Source: CAZPXH01 sp964591085
Lineage (GTDB): Bacteria; Spirochaetota; Spirochaetia; DSM-27196; CAZPXH01
NCBI GenBank assembly: GCA_964591085.1
Contig: CAZPXH010000004.1
Coordinates: forward strand, 152,490-216,489
Reading direction: 5' to 3'
DNA: 64,000 nt
Position 1 is the first letter of the stretch, and each line of letters opens with the position of its first letter. The translations under genes were made by a program, and so were the position numbers. Below are positions 16,529-25,323 of this stretch, one piece after another. Below the pieces are notes generated by a model that did not search any database, was not told the origin of the DNA, and saw only the letters and a program-made list of their open reading frames with translations.

Positions 16529-17890
16529 TTGACCAAAACCGTCGCGCCAAAGACCAGATCACTTTACGGCGAACTCATTCACCTTGCGCTGCCGATCATG
16601 GCCGGCTTCGCGCTCCAGAGTATGTACAACCTGGTGGACGCCATCTATCTCGGACGGGTCAGCGCCGCTGCGCTTGCAGCTCCATCCATAGGGCTGAACA
16701 TCCTGCTTTTTGTGATCGTGTTTGGAATGGGCTTTGCCAATGCCGGAAGCACCCTGGTTGCCCAGTCCAACGGCAAGGGCGATCGGGACCGGGTTGATTT
16801 CTACCTTGGCCAGACAATTGCGCTGCTCCTCGCGATGTCCCTGGTGATCATGAGTATCGGGCAGCTCGGCCTGAACGGGATCCTTCGCCTGCTGCAGGTT
16901 CCACCGGAGGTGGAAGGCTACACCCGGCAGTACCTGCGAATCCTGTTCATGGCGGTGCCCTTCATGTACACCACGTTTGCGGTGAGGACCGCGCTGCAGG
17001 GAACCGGCAACGGGGTCACACCGCTGTTCATTGAGGGCAGCACCATAATTCTCAACATTATTCTGGACCCGATTCTCATTTTTGGGTTCGGCCCCATCCC
17101 GGCCATGGAAGTTCAGGGGGCTGCGATCGCCACGCTTATCAGCCGGGCGGCAGCAGCGGGCATCTCGTTGTTGGTGGTAGCTCGCGGGCGCAGGGGCGTG
17201 CAGCTTCACGCAAGCAACTTGAGGGTTGAGCGCGAGGCTTTTAATCACTACGTGAGGATTGGTCTCCCCGCCTCGCTGGGACAGGCCGTGAGCGCGCTCG
17301 GCTTCACGGTGTTGCAGGGAGTGGTCAACTCAATGGGAACCGCCGTCATTGCGGCCTTTGGCGTTGGAAACCGCGTGATCGGCTTCTTCAACATGCCGGC
17401 TATCGGGTTCGGTCAGGCCACCGCGAGCATGGTAGGACGCAGCCTGGGTGCGGGGGATCAGGAGCGGGCGCGCACCGTGGTTCGCTACTCCGTGGCAACC
17501 ATGGCCGTGTTCATCACAACTGCCATGACCGTGATGTTCTTGTGGGGAAACCAGGTGACGCGCTTCTTTGTGAACGACCCGGAGGTGATCAGCCACGGAG
17601 CGCTGATGTTCCGCATTGTTTCTCCGTCCGTCATCCTCTTCATCCTGTTCACGACCATAAACGGCGCGTTCCAGGGAGGTGGTGACACCAAGCCGGTGAT
17701 GATTCTCAATATGACGAGGTTATGGGGCCTTCGAGTACCGCTCGCGTTCTTCCTGGCCTTTGTGATCGGCGCAGGGCCCATCGCCATCTGGGTATCCATG
17801 TTTGTCTCCAACTTTGCCGTTGCCATCGCAGCCTTTGGCCTATTGCGGAGCGGACGCTGGATGCGCGCCCTCAACCCGGCCGATCTGTAG
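16529..17890 (+). CDS. MATE-family multidrug/Na+ efflux transporter
   Basis: A protein of about 453 residues with twelve predicted membrane helices. The two MATE halves are visible: LALPIMAGFALQSMYNLVDA at the start of the first and GLPASLGQAVSALGFTVLQG at the start of the second. MATE proteins export cationic drugs or metabolites in exchange for Na+ or H+. No ATG exists before the first helix. The frame is open far upstream through pntAA antisense, so the start is set at TTG 16529, which gives the usual family length; TTG 16520 is an alternative. The gene is divergent from pntAA. Its 3' end overlaps the convergent CrtI-like gene by 20 bases. Confidence 0.88.
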   Translation: MTKTVAPKTRSLYGELIHLALPIMAGFALQSMYNLVDAIYLGRVSAAALAAPSIGLNILLFVIVFGMGFANAGSTLVAQSNGKGDRDRVDFYLGQTIALLLAMSLVIMSIGQLGLNGILRLLQVPPEVEGYTRQYLRILFMAVPFMYTTFAVRTALQGTGNGVTPLFIEGSTIILNIILDPILIFGFGPIPAMEVQGAAIATLISRAAAAGISLLVVARGRRGVQLHASNLRVEREAFNHYVRIGLPASLGQAVSALGFTVLQGVVNSMGTAVIAAFGVGNRVIGFFNMPAIGFGQATASMVGRSLGAGDQERARTVVRYSVATMAVFITTAMTVMFLWGNQVTRFFVNDPEVISHGALMFRIVSPSVILFILFTTINGAFQGGGDTKPVMILNMTRLWGLRVPLAFFLAFVIGAGPIAIWVSMFVSNFAVAIAAFGLLRSGRWMRALNPADL

Positions 17891-19409
17891 CTCCACCCGC
17901 CACGATGGCAGCACTCGGTTGCTGCCCGGCATCCCGGCGGATGAGATCGGCGCAGATCTTGCCGGAGAGCGTTGCCAGGGGCATTCCCCCGCCGGGATGC
18001 GCGCTCCCGCCGGCAAAGTACAGCCCGCGGTATCGGCGAGATCGATTGGGATGGCGGAGAAAGGCGCTGAGGCGCGCGTTTGATGCAATCCCGTAGAGGC
18101 TGCCCCGGTGACTGTCAGTCTTGCGCTGGATGTCCGGCGGAAGCATGTGGGACTCCACCGCAATATCCGCCTCCACGTCCCTTCCAAGCACCGCTTTCAG
18201 ACGGGACAGGACATTCTCTCTGGTCCGTTCACGTTCCGCCTCCCAGTCCTGGCCCCGGTCCGCCGGAGCATTCACCAGGATGAACCAGTTCTCCCCGCCC
18301 TTCGGCGCATCATCCGGGTCCACCTTACTGGTGATGTTGATGTACACCGTGGGGTCATTGGGCATGCGCTGATTTCTGAAGAGATCTGCGAACTCCCCGG
18401 GATAGTCGTTGGAGAACAGGATGTTGTGCACGCCAAGCTCGGGGTAGCTGGACCTGGTTCCCCAATAGAAGACCATCCCCGAACTGGAGGGCTCCAGCTT
18501 CTGGTAGCGCCGGTACAGCCGCGCATCGGTGTCACGGAGCAGGTGCTCGTAGGTAGGCGTGACATCAGCGTTGGAAATGACGATGTCGTAGTCCAGATCC
18601 CGTCCCTCAACCGTCAGGCCCTGGACACGGCGGCTTCTGCCAGTCCGGGAGCTCCGGATGGCATCAACGGTTGTGCCGTAGTGGAGGCTCGCGCCGCGGG
18701 ATTCCGCCAGGCGAGCCATTGCCTGTGGAAGGGCGTGGATCCCGCCACGAATCGCCCACGCGCCAATCCCGTACTCCACGTGGGGGATGATGTTGAGCGT
18801 TGCCGGAGTGAGGTACGGACTGGACCCGTTGTAGGTTGCGTATCGGTTGAAGAGCTGGACCGCCTTGGGATTGCGGAAGTGCGCGCGATTGGCCGCGTCC
18901 ATGCTCCGGAATGCATCAATGCGTCCAACGCGGCGAAGCGCGCGGCGGAATACCGGGCTTGTGAACGTGCTCCGTTCGTGAAGGCTGTGCCAGAGGAAGA
19001 GATCGGCGGTGATGTCGTAGATCTCACGGCTGCGCTCCAGGTGAGCATGGAGCGCAGCGGGCTCCTCGCCCAAGGCCCGTTGCAGTTCGGCGGAAAACGC
19101 CTCCGCCGAGGAGTGTGAGTGCAGCCGGGTTCCGTCATCCCAGAAGTAGTGGCAGATCGGATCCAGCGGAATGGTCTGCACCCAGTCGCTGAAGTCCTCA
19201 CGGCATTCAGTGAAGAGATGCTGAAACACCTCCCGCATCGTGAGCAGAGAGGGCCCGGTATCAAATCGGTATCCGTTGATCCGCTCCTCAAAGGCCTTCC
19301 CGCCGGGTCCCGGCTGCTTCTCAAACACGTCTACCTGGTTGCCCGCAGCCGCAAGCCGAGCGGCCGCCGAGAGCCCGCCAAAACCGGCCCCCACAATGCC
19401 AATGCGCAT
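17871..19409 (-). CDS. CrtI/CrtN-type phytoene desaturase-like FAD oxidoreductase
   Basis: A 512-residue flavoprotein. The FAD-binding motif GIVGAGFGGLSAAARLAAAG starts at residue 4, followed by the acidic VDVFEKQPGPGGKA and the family segment FDTGPSLLTM. The C-terminal CrtI signature LYFAGGSAHPGGGMPLATLS is present. The family desaturates or isomerises carotenoids (phytoene and related C30/C40 chains) at the membrane; some members act on other polyenes. The ATG at 19409 directly precedes the Rossmann strand; the frame upstream to 19478 is not conserved-looking. No phytoene synthase is in the window, but a dolichol/phytol-kinase-like gene lies divergently 142 bases away. Exact substrate is unknown. 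Confidence 0.88.
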   Translation of the reverse strand: MRIGIVGAGFGGLSAAARLAAAGNQVDVFEKQPGPGGKAFEERINGYRFDTGPSLLTMREVFQHLFTECREDFSDWVQTIPLDPICHYFWDDGTRLHSHSSAEAFSAELQRALGEEPAALHAHLERSREIYDITADLFLWHSLHERSTFTSPVFRRALRRVGRIDAFRSMDAANRAHFRNPKAVQLFNRYATYNGSSPYLTPATLNIIPHVEYGIGAWAIRGGIHALPQAMARLAESRGASLHYGTTVDAIRSSRTGRSRRVQGLTVEGRDLDYDIVISNADVTPTYEHLLRDTDARLYRRYQKLEPSSSGMVFYWGTRSSYPELGVHNILFSNDYPGEFADLFRNQRMPNDPTVYINITSKVDPDDAPKGGENWFILVNAPADRGQDWEAERERTRENVLSRLKAVLGRDVEADIAVESHMLPPDIQRKTDSHRGSLYGIASNARLSAFLRHPNRSRRYRGLYFAGGSAHPGGGMPLATLSGKICADLIRRDAGQQPSAAIVAGGATDRPG

Positions 19410-19551
19410 GACCCTAAGGTAGCCTTCCCAGAACCGAAGGCAAAGGTACACAAAAGTGCACATTCCCCCAGCTCGCATTCGCGGATCTCACTCACTACGC
19501 TGTAATGTACTGGCTCATAACAGTTTACAATTGAGCTAGAGCCGAGGGCAG

Positions 19552-20202
19552 ATGGCATGGATACTGCTTGATGAACACCGGATGAGCGAACTCAGCCTTC
19601 GCGCGCTTACGCGCAACATTGACTCTTCGGTGGTTCGCGGGGAGCTCACCCGGAAGTCGCTGCATCTGCTCATCGCCTTTGTGCCCGTCATCGCAGACAC
19701 CATTGGCCTTGTCTCTGCCTTTGTGCTGTTGGCCGCAGGCACGCTGTTCTACGCGGCCAGCGAGGAGGTTCGAACCCGTGGCGGAAACGTTGCCGTCATC
19801 AGCGCGATCACCCGCCTTGCGGCGCGCCCACGGGACCGTGACCGCTACGTGCTGGGTCCGGTAACGCTTGCACTTGGCGCAATGCTTGCGCTGCTGCTGT
19901 ACCCGGCTGTTGCTGCCCGGATTGCAATCTTTGCCCTGGCATTCGGTGACAGCGCGTCCAGCCTGGTTGGACGTCTGTTTGGCCGAGTCCGCATTCCAGG
20001 TTCGGGCGGCAAGTCCCTGGAAGGAAGCCTGGCCTGTGTTGGAGCGGTTGCACTGGCAGCGCGGATGAGCGGGGCACAACCCGGCGCTGCAATGGTCCTT
20101 GGCCTGACCGCAGCTGCCACCGAGATTCTTCCGCTGGGTGACTTTGATAATGTTGCCATACCCATGACCGTGGGTCTGGTGGCAACGCTGTCACTCTTCT
20201 AG
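19552..20202 (+). CDS. dolichol/phytol kinase-like integral membrane protein
   Basis: A 216-residue membrane protein of the SEC59/VTE5/phosphatidate cytidylyltransferase-like family. Conserved blocks are GELTRKSLHLLI, RDRDRYVLGPVTLALG, ALAFGDSASSLVGRLFG with the polar GD-x-A motif, GSGGKSLEGSLA, and GDFDNVAIPM near the C-terminus. Characterised relatives phosphorylate polyprenols or phytol using a nucleoside triphosphate (CTP for dolichol and phytol kinases); others are uncharacterised bacterial proteins. A GAGGGC lies just before the ATG, and MSELSLRAL ten codons in is an alternative start. The divergent CrtI-like gene also acts on isoprenoids, a loose functional hint. Confidence 0.8.
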   Translation: MAWILLDEHRMSELSLRALTRNIDSSVVRGELTRKSLHLLIAFVPVIADTIGLVSAFVLLAAGTLFYAASEEVRTRGGNVAVISAITRLAARPRDRDRYVLGPVTLALGAMLALLLYPAVAARIAIFALAFGDSASSLVGRLFGRVRIPGSGGKSLEGSLACVGAVALAARMSGAQPGAAMVLGLTAAATEILPLGDFDNVAIPMTVGLVATLSLF

Positions 20203-20217
20203 GCAAACACCACAGAT

Positions 20218-20958
20218 TCAGGCAGGCAGATCTACTCGACCGGCACGCAAACTGTGCAGCAGCATGCCGACGGGCCCGAGCAGGGAGACCAGCAGGTAGG
20301 CTTCAGCACTCCACAGGTCAACGGTCAGAGGAATCCGGGAGCCCGCCAGAAGCAGTGTTCCCAGGGCCATGGTGACCGCGCTTCCACCTCTGCGGCGTCT
20401 GGCCTGGTCTGCAAGGTGGAGCATGCTGGCGGCAGCAACGGCAACACCCAGGGCAATCAGGACCTCCCGGTGAAACAGCAGGGGGAGCAGCATCCTGGCT
20501 GAGGTGCCGCTCGCTGAAGCAAGCGGGGCGGCAAGCGCAACCGTGAGGCTTGAACCGGCCGCAAGCGTGAGGCCCCAGGCGGGTCGGGTTCCCCGAGGAG
20601 TTGCACTGGCAAACGCGGCCGCCACCAGCAGCGAACAGGTAAGGACCAGCCCAAACCACTCCACACGGGACAGCAATGACGTCCATGCCGGATCCAGCAG
20701 CATAGGCGCAATCATTGCCGCTCCGCTGAAACATGCGCTGAAGCCCGCAAGGCTGAGGTAGACAGTCTCACGGTCCGAGCTCCGTCGCAGGTACCAGGCC
20801 TGACCGAGCGCGGCAAACCAAACCACGGCAGAGCCCTGGGCAAGCCGGATCTGCACGTCAGTTCCGCCGGAAAGGGCGGAAGCGAGCATGAGACCCACGG
20901 GAACGCTGCTGCCGATGGCACCCAGGAGGGAAATCAGGCGCCGCTGGAGGACCGTCAT
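20218..20958 (-). CDS. unknown polytopic membrane protein
   Basis: A 246-residue protein with about eight predicted hydrophobic segments and short loops. It has no recognisable motif, no signal peptide cleavage site, and a basic patch (DQARRRRGG) between helices six and seven. It converges with the dolichol-kinase-like gene 15 bases away and is divergent from the DUF2259-like gene. A TATACT ends ten bases before the ATG and there is no SD sequence. The alternating small and aromatic residues resemble 7TM or DMT-like proteins only in a general way, so no function is given. Confidence 0.65.
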   Translation of the reverse strand: MTVLQRRLISLLGAIGSSVPVGLMLASALSGGTDVQIRLAQGSAVVWFAALGQAWYLRRSSDRETVYLSLAGFSACFSGAAMIAPMLLDPAWTSLLSRVEWFGLVLTCSLLVAAAFASATPRGTRPAWGLTLAAGSSLTVALAAPLASASGTSARMLLPLLFHREVLIALGVAVAAASMLHLADQARRRRGGSAVTMALGTLLLAGSRIPLTVDLWSAEAYLLVSLLGPVGMLLHSLRAGRVDLPA

Positions 20959-21036
20959 CTTCGGTGGGAGTATACGATGTTTGCTTCAGGAATCCTGCTG
21001 ACGCTCGATATTATGGAGGAGGGAGGAAGCGCATCC

Positions 21037-21726
21037 ATGCCCAGGCGAGCTGCATTGCTGTTCTGCGCCGCGCTACTGCTCGTACCGGCAACAAAGGCCG
21101 TTGCGGGTGATCTTGCACGCTTTGTTTCGCTGGGATTCTCGCCTGATGGTGCGTTCTACGCGTTCGGCCAGTACGGTGTAGAAAACCCGGAGAGCACGCC
21201 CTACGCAGAAGTCTACATTGTGGATGTTGCTCGGAACGCCTTTGTTCCGGGAGGCGTGCTCCGCGAGTCCTCAGAGGATCCGGTGGATCCCGGCACAACC
21301 GGGCTTGGCGCGCTGGTCTTCCTGGTGCAGCAGAACGCCGAGCTGTTTGAACGCCATGAAATTGATCCCCGGATTCCTGGCCGGATCGTTTACCTGCTGG
21401 TGGACGGCGACGAACCGCTTCCAAGCCTATCATTTCGAGATTTCCTGACCTCACGTCGCTTTGCAATCGACCTCACCCAGACGATGGAGGGAGGCCCGCG
21501 CGCCCAGTTCTCTCTCAGCCTGGAGATCACGGGAGAGACGTCCAGCATCGGCCCGGTCACGGTTGGCCGTCCCGGCTCCTTCCGCGACGGCGTCATTGAC
21601 TACCGGATCCGCCAAGTCCTTATGGGCCCTCAGGATCAGAGCGTGGTGATGGTGGTTGAGAGACGGGAGGTTGATCCCGATGATCCGGAGATCCGCTACA
21701 TGGTGGAGACCTTCCGCATTCGTTGA
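21037..21726 (+). CDS. DUF2259-like predicted secreted protein
   Basis: A 229-residue exported protein. The start at 21037 gives a typical signal peptide (basic MPRRAA, hydrophobic core, cleavage near AVAG) and follows GGAGG at a ten-base spacing; an in-frame ATG at 20977 would spoil the signal. The mature part begins DLARFVSLGFSPDGAFYAFG, the hallmark of the DUF2259 family of predicted secreted proteins known from spirochaetes and others, and continues with YAEVYIVDVARN. The biochemical role of this family is not known. proS starts 70 bases downstream, possibly co-transcribed. Confidence 0.82.
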   Translation: MPRRAALLFCAALLLVPATKAVAGDLARFVSLGFSPDGAFYAFGQYGVENPESTPYAEVYIVDVARNAFVPGGVLRESSEDPVDPGTTGLGALVFLVQQNAELFERHEIDPRIPGRIVYLLVDGDEPLPSLSFRDFLTSRRFAIDLTQTMEGGPRAQFSLSLEITGETSSIGPVTVGRPGSFRDGVIDYRIRQVLMGPQDQSVVMVVERREVDPDDPEIRYMVETFRIR

Positions 21727-21796
21727 CGCTCAGGCTCACTCGCCCTAAGCTCCGGTGCTCCGGAGATGCCGCTCCGGAAATTCGGAGGAGGGCGGT

Positions 21797-23251
21797 TTGG
21801 CCGAACAGATCACCGCACGCAGCAAGAACTTCGCTGACTGGTACGTGGATATCGTTACGCGCGCACAACTCGCTGACTACAGTCCAGTCCGCGGCTCCAT
21901 GGTCATCCGACCTCGCGGATATGCGGTGTGGGAGCTCATGCAGAGCGGCCTTGACGGCCTGTTGAAGGAGAGCGGACACACCAACGCGTACTTCCCGGTT
22001 CTCATCCCGGAGAGCTTTCTCAGGAAAGAGGCGGAACACGTAGAAGGCTTTGCCCCTGAGCTGGCAGTGGTTACCCATGCTGGTGGCGAGGAGCTGGAAG
22101 AGCCCCTCGTGGTCCGGCCCACGAGCGAGACCATCATCTGGAGCATGTACCGGAAGTGGATTCACTCCTACCGGGATCTTCCGCTTCTGATCAATCAGTG
22201 GGCAAACGTAATCAGGTGGGAAAAGCGAACGCGCCTCTTCCTTAGGACCACTGAGTTCCTGTGGCAGGAAGGCCACACCGCCCACGCAACCGAGGCCGAA
22301 GCGCGGGAAGAGACCCTGCGAATGCTGGACATCTACCGCGAGTTTGCAGAGGACTACATGGCAATGCCTGTCATCCGCGGGCTCAAGACGGAGTCTGAGA
22401 AGTTTGCAGGTGCCGTGGAAACCTACGCCATTGAAGCCTTGATGCAAGACGCCCGAGCGCTCCAGGCTGGAACCAGCCACTTCCTTGGCCAGAACTTTGC
22501 GCGCGCCTTTGACGTGACCTATCAGTCTGACAGCGGGCAGATGGAACACGTCTGGGCAACCTCCTGGGGAGTTTCCACCCGCCTGATCGGCGGACTGATC
22601 ATGACGCACTCAGATGACAAAGGTTTGGTCCTGCCGCCCCGCCTTGCCCCTGATCACGTGGTTATCATCCCCATTCTCAAGGGCGCCCGCTCGGAGGAAG
22701 TACTTGCCGCGGCCGCACGGCTCCGTGACAGGCTGCGGGGACTGACCGACCCCTGGGGACGCAAACTCTCAGTAAAGCTGGACGATGACGGCAACAACAG
22801 CCCCGGGTGGAAGTTTGCGGAGTGGGAGCTCCGGGGTGTGCCGCTCCGGATTGAGCTTGGTCCACGGGATCTGGACAAAGACGCGTGCATGCTTGCTCGG
22901 AGGGACAGCGGCGAGAAAGCGTCGCTGCCACTGTCAGAGCTGGACAAGCGCATCCCGGAGCTGCTGGCCTACATGCAGACGAACATGTTTCAAAAGGCCC
23001 TGGACTTCCGTACGGAGCGAACCCGGGAAGTCCGCAGCATGGAAGAGCTCCGCGAGCTGTTCAGCGGTGACGGCGGAGCGGGCTACGCCATCCTAGCCTG
23101 GGATGGCAGCGAAGAGGTGGAACAGCAGATCAAGGCGGAGACTCGTGCCACGGCGCGGGTCATCCCTTTTGACGCGAATCCGGCGGGCAAACGCTGTATT
23201 GTTACGGGCAAGGAGGCCAGGCAGGTCGCCTACTTCGCCCGCGCCTACTGA
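21797..23251 (+). CDS. proS: prolyl-tRNA synthetase, archaeal/eukaryotic type
   Basis: ProRS charges tRNA-Pro with proline. The 484-residue protein lacks the editing insertion of the long bacterial form and is of the short archaeal/eukaryotic-like type. Class II motifs are seen: motif 1 around SMVIRPRGYAVWELMQ, motif 2 in EKRTRLFLRTTEFLWQEGHT, and motif 3 in GLIMTHSDDKGLVLPPRLAP. The anticodon-binding domain and a C-terminal extension (ending QVAYFARAY) follow. The start is TTG at 21797, eight bases after GGAGG and immediately before EQITARSKNFADWY, where homologues begin; the ATG at 21755 adds an implausible arginine-rich head. Confidence 0.95.
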   Translation: MAEQITARSKNFADWYVDIVTRAQLADYSPVRGSMVIRPRGYAVWELMQSGLDGLLKESGHTNAYFPVLIPESFLRKEAEHVEGFAPELAVVTHAGGEELEEPLVVRPTSETIIWSMYRKWIHSYRDLPLLINQWANVIRWEKRTRLFLRTTEFLWQEGHTAHATEAEAREETLRMLDIYREFAEDYMAMPVIRGLKTESEKFAGAVETYAIEALMQDARALQAGTSHFLGQNFARAFDVTYQSDSGQMEHVWATSWGVSTRLIGGLIMTHSDDKGLVLPPRLAPDHVVIIPILKGARSEEVLAAAARLRDRLRGLTDPWGRKLSVKLDDDGNNSPGWKFAEWELRGVPLRIELGPRDLDKDACMLARRDSGEKASLPLSELDKRIPELLAYMQTNMFQKALDFRTERTREVRSMEELRELFSGDGGAGYAILAWDGSEEVEQQIKAETRATARVIPFDANPAGKRCIVTGKEARQVAYFARAY

Positions 23252-23271
23252 CCGGGCATCACGGGGGCTTC

Positions 23272-24102
23272 GTGCTGTACAGAAGAGCCGTCCGCTTCAG
23301 CCCGGTGACAGTCCTCCTGGCGTCCGCCCTCATCCTGACGGGTGCGGACTCTCTTTCTGCCCAGGGCCCTGTGACAATAGAAGCACAACTTGCAAGCTGG
23401 ACCATCGTCAACCGGTTCACGCAGGACTTCTCTGGCGCTGATCCCGTCAACGTTCCTTTCTCACAGGCGCGGTCCTATCCCGGCGCGGCAGGCCTGGGGT
23501 TTCGGCTGGACTTTGGCCGCTGGCTGCGCATGGGACCGGGGCTGCAGGTCGCGCTGCAGGAATACATCCTCGGCACCTCGGGCAAGGCCTTTCCTGCAAG
23601 CGCTGAGTCTGCCGTCATTGCCCAAAGCGCGGGGTCCGAGCTTGCGCAGGTGGCGCACCTGCTGATTCCCGCTCCCTTCCTGCTGGAGTTCGGCCCCGCA
23701 GCCGGGACTGGTGCAAGGGCACAAGCGGACCTCGCAGACCCCACAGGGACCAGAGGGGCCGGACGTTTTGGCGCGGATCTCCGGGTGGGCCCGGCATTCC
23801 TGGTTCGGGTGCCGGTGTGGATCCCGGAGGGAAGCGGCGGAACCTCAATGAACGGAATTGCCAGCTATCTGCTGGGCGGCGGACGGTTTCTGTACGGGGA
23901 ACTTGGCGCCGGTGCGAGTTACTCGCTGAGTGAACGCACGGTTGTGTCCTTGCGCCTCCGGTCCTACTGGCCGCTGCATGCACTGTGGTCGGCGGAAGGA
24001 GCGCTGTTCGCCGTCGGGCAGGTTCCCCTGACCGACGGCCTGGTTGTGTCTGCAGAACTGGGAATCCGTTTCCGCCGGACTACACAAACTCCGGAGCAGT
24101 AA
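23272..24102 (+). CDS. exported protein, possible outer-membrane barrel
   Basis: A 276-residue protein starting at GTG with a signal peptide that ends at SLSAQ. The mature sequence has alternating hydrophobic and polar strands rich in glycine and aromatic residues (LGFRLDFGRWLRMGPGLQVA, LGAGASYSLSERTVVSLRLR), as expected of an outer-membrane beta-barrel. It ends in a polar tail rather than a terminal aromatic residue, so membrane insertion is not certain. It follows proS by 20 bases. Its last 23 bases overlap the convergent symporter gene. No family was recognised. Confidence 0.7.
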   Translation: MLYRRAVRFSPVTVLLASALILTGADSLSAQGPVTIEAQLASWTIVNRFTQDFSGADPVNVPFSQARSYPGAAGLGFRLDFGRWLRMGPGLQVALQEYILGTSGKAFPASAESAVIAQSAGSELAQVAHLLIPAPFLLEFGPAAGTGARAQADLADPTGTRGAGRFGADLRVGPAFLVRVPVWIPEGSGGTSMNGIASYLLGGGRFLYGELGAGASYSLSERTVVSLRLRSYWPLHALWSAEGALFAVGQVPLTDGLVVSAELGIRFRRTTQTPEQ

Positions 24103-25312
24103 CCGGCCTGAGTCGGTCCGCGTGCTCGGCGGAAATCACCATGGCTGCCCCCTGCAGCATTACGTTCATCCCCGAAGAAAGCATGATCATCAGCGGCGCA
24201 GAGGGGAGCAGAATGATGTAGGCCTCTTCCAGGCCAAGCCCGTACCAGGTGCACATCAGTGTCAGCGTGGCAACAATGCCTCCGCGCGGAACACCCCCCA
24301 GCAGGAGTGATGCGACAACTGCAGCACCGGCTGTCCAGAGGTACTGCCCAACCGTGAGTTCCAGACTGGAATAGGACCGGAGAATCACCACAAAGGCTAC
24401 GGTTGCCACCGCCGCGGTCCCGGCGCGACCGAAGATGCTCAGCAGTGGCATTCCAACCGCACTGATCCGACGCGGGACTCCCAGGTTCTCCTCCAGCATG
24501 CGCATCTGGGTGAGATAGCTGAAATGCAGGTCCCCGGAAGACGCGGCCACCAGGAGGGGCGCGACCGAAGCGTAGGCCCACAGCAGGGGATTGGGACGTC
24601 CGGACAGGAAGTAAACCGCCGTCCCCGCACCAAGCACAGCCACCAGCACGCCCACCACCAGCATCAGCCGAATCATCTGCCGGTACAGGGAGAACTCCGG
24701 AATCAGGCGGACAGAGAAGACAGTAGATGCTGCTACGGCAATCAGCCCAATCCCCAGCACCGCCACAATGGCACGGGCAATGCCGCTAAACAGGCGCATT
24801 GCCGCGTTCGTGAGCTCAATGAGAACCGGCGAGCCGATATCCTGGGAAGCCAGCGCAATGCCCAGCACAAGAGCCAAAATGTAGACTGGCAGGAGGCTGT
24901 CTCCTCCGGAGGAGACGGCCTCAAACAGGTTTGTGGGTATTGCTTCCGAAAGCTGAAGCCCGAGAGACGGTAGCTCAGGTGCAGGGGCGTCACCCACGAT
25001 AATGGGGATGCGGTCCGGGGACGCAATGGCAACAGCAATGAGGCTTACCAGCACGCTGGCTGCCATGGTGGACAGTAGAACCACGACCAGGATGGCGGCG
25101 GCCCTGGAGAGGAGGCGATACTGCCGAAGCTCCTCCGTCCCGTGAATTGCCGCAAAGAACACCAACGGAATCAGTGCGTATCGCCCGACCTGAATGACCA
25201 CCTGCCCAATGGAATCAAAGAGGGCCGGCACGTCTCCGCCGAGCACCGGAAGGAACAGCCCAAGGACAACACCTATTGCGGTGCCAAGGAGCGTGCGAAG
25301 CCATATACGCAT
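24080..25312 (-). CDS. SDF-family (dicarboxylate/amino acid:cation) symporter
   Basis: A 410-residue inner-membrane transporter of the sodium:dicarboxylate symporter family, beginning MRIWLRTLLGTAIGVVLGLF, with GRYALIPLVFFAAIHG in the third-helix region. Hairpin-like segments are recognisable late in the protein (LLGGVPRGGIVATLTLM). The substrate/sodium motif NMDGT of glutamate transporters is not present; GRAGT occupies the corresponding place, and the following arginine/asparagine helix is also changed. Substrate is therefore uncertain and may not be a dicarboxylate. It precedes the SDR-like gene in physical order but is transcribed after it (11-base gap). Confidence 0.82.
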   Translation of the reverse strand: MRIWLRTLLGTAIGVVLGLFLPVLGGDVPALFDSIGQVVIQVGRYALIPLVFFAAIHGTEELRQYRLLSRAAAILVVVLLSTMAASVLVSLIAVAIASPDRIPIIVGDAPAPELPSLGLQLSEAIPTNLFEAVSSGGDSLLPVYILALVLGIALASQDIGSPVLIELTNAAMRLFSGIARAIVAVLGIGLIAVAASTVFSVRLIPEFSLYRQMIRLMLVVGVLVAVLGAGTAVYFLSGRPNPLLWAYASVAPLLVAASSGDLHFSYLTQMRMLEENLGVPRRISAVGMPLLSIFGRAGTAAVATVAFVVILRSYSSLELTVGQYLWTAGAAVVASLLLGGVPRGGIVATLTLMCTWYGLGLEEAYIILLPSAPLMIMLSSGMNVMLQGAAMVISAEHADRLRPVTAPEFV

Positions 25313-25323
25313 GTCACGCGAGC

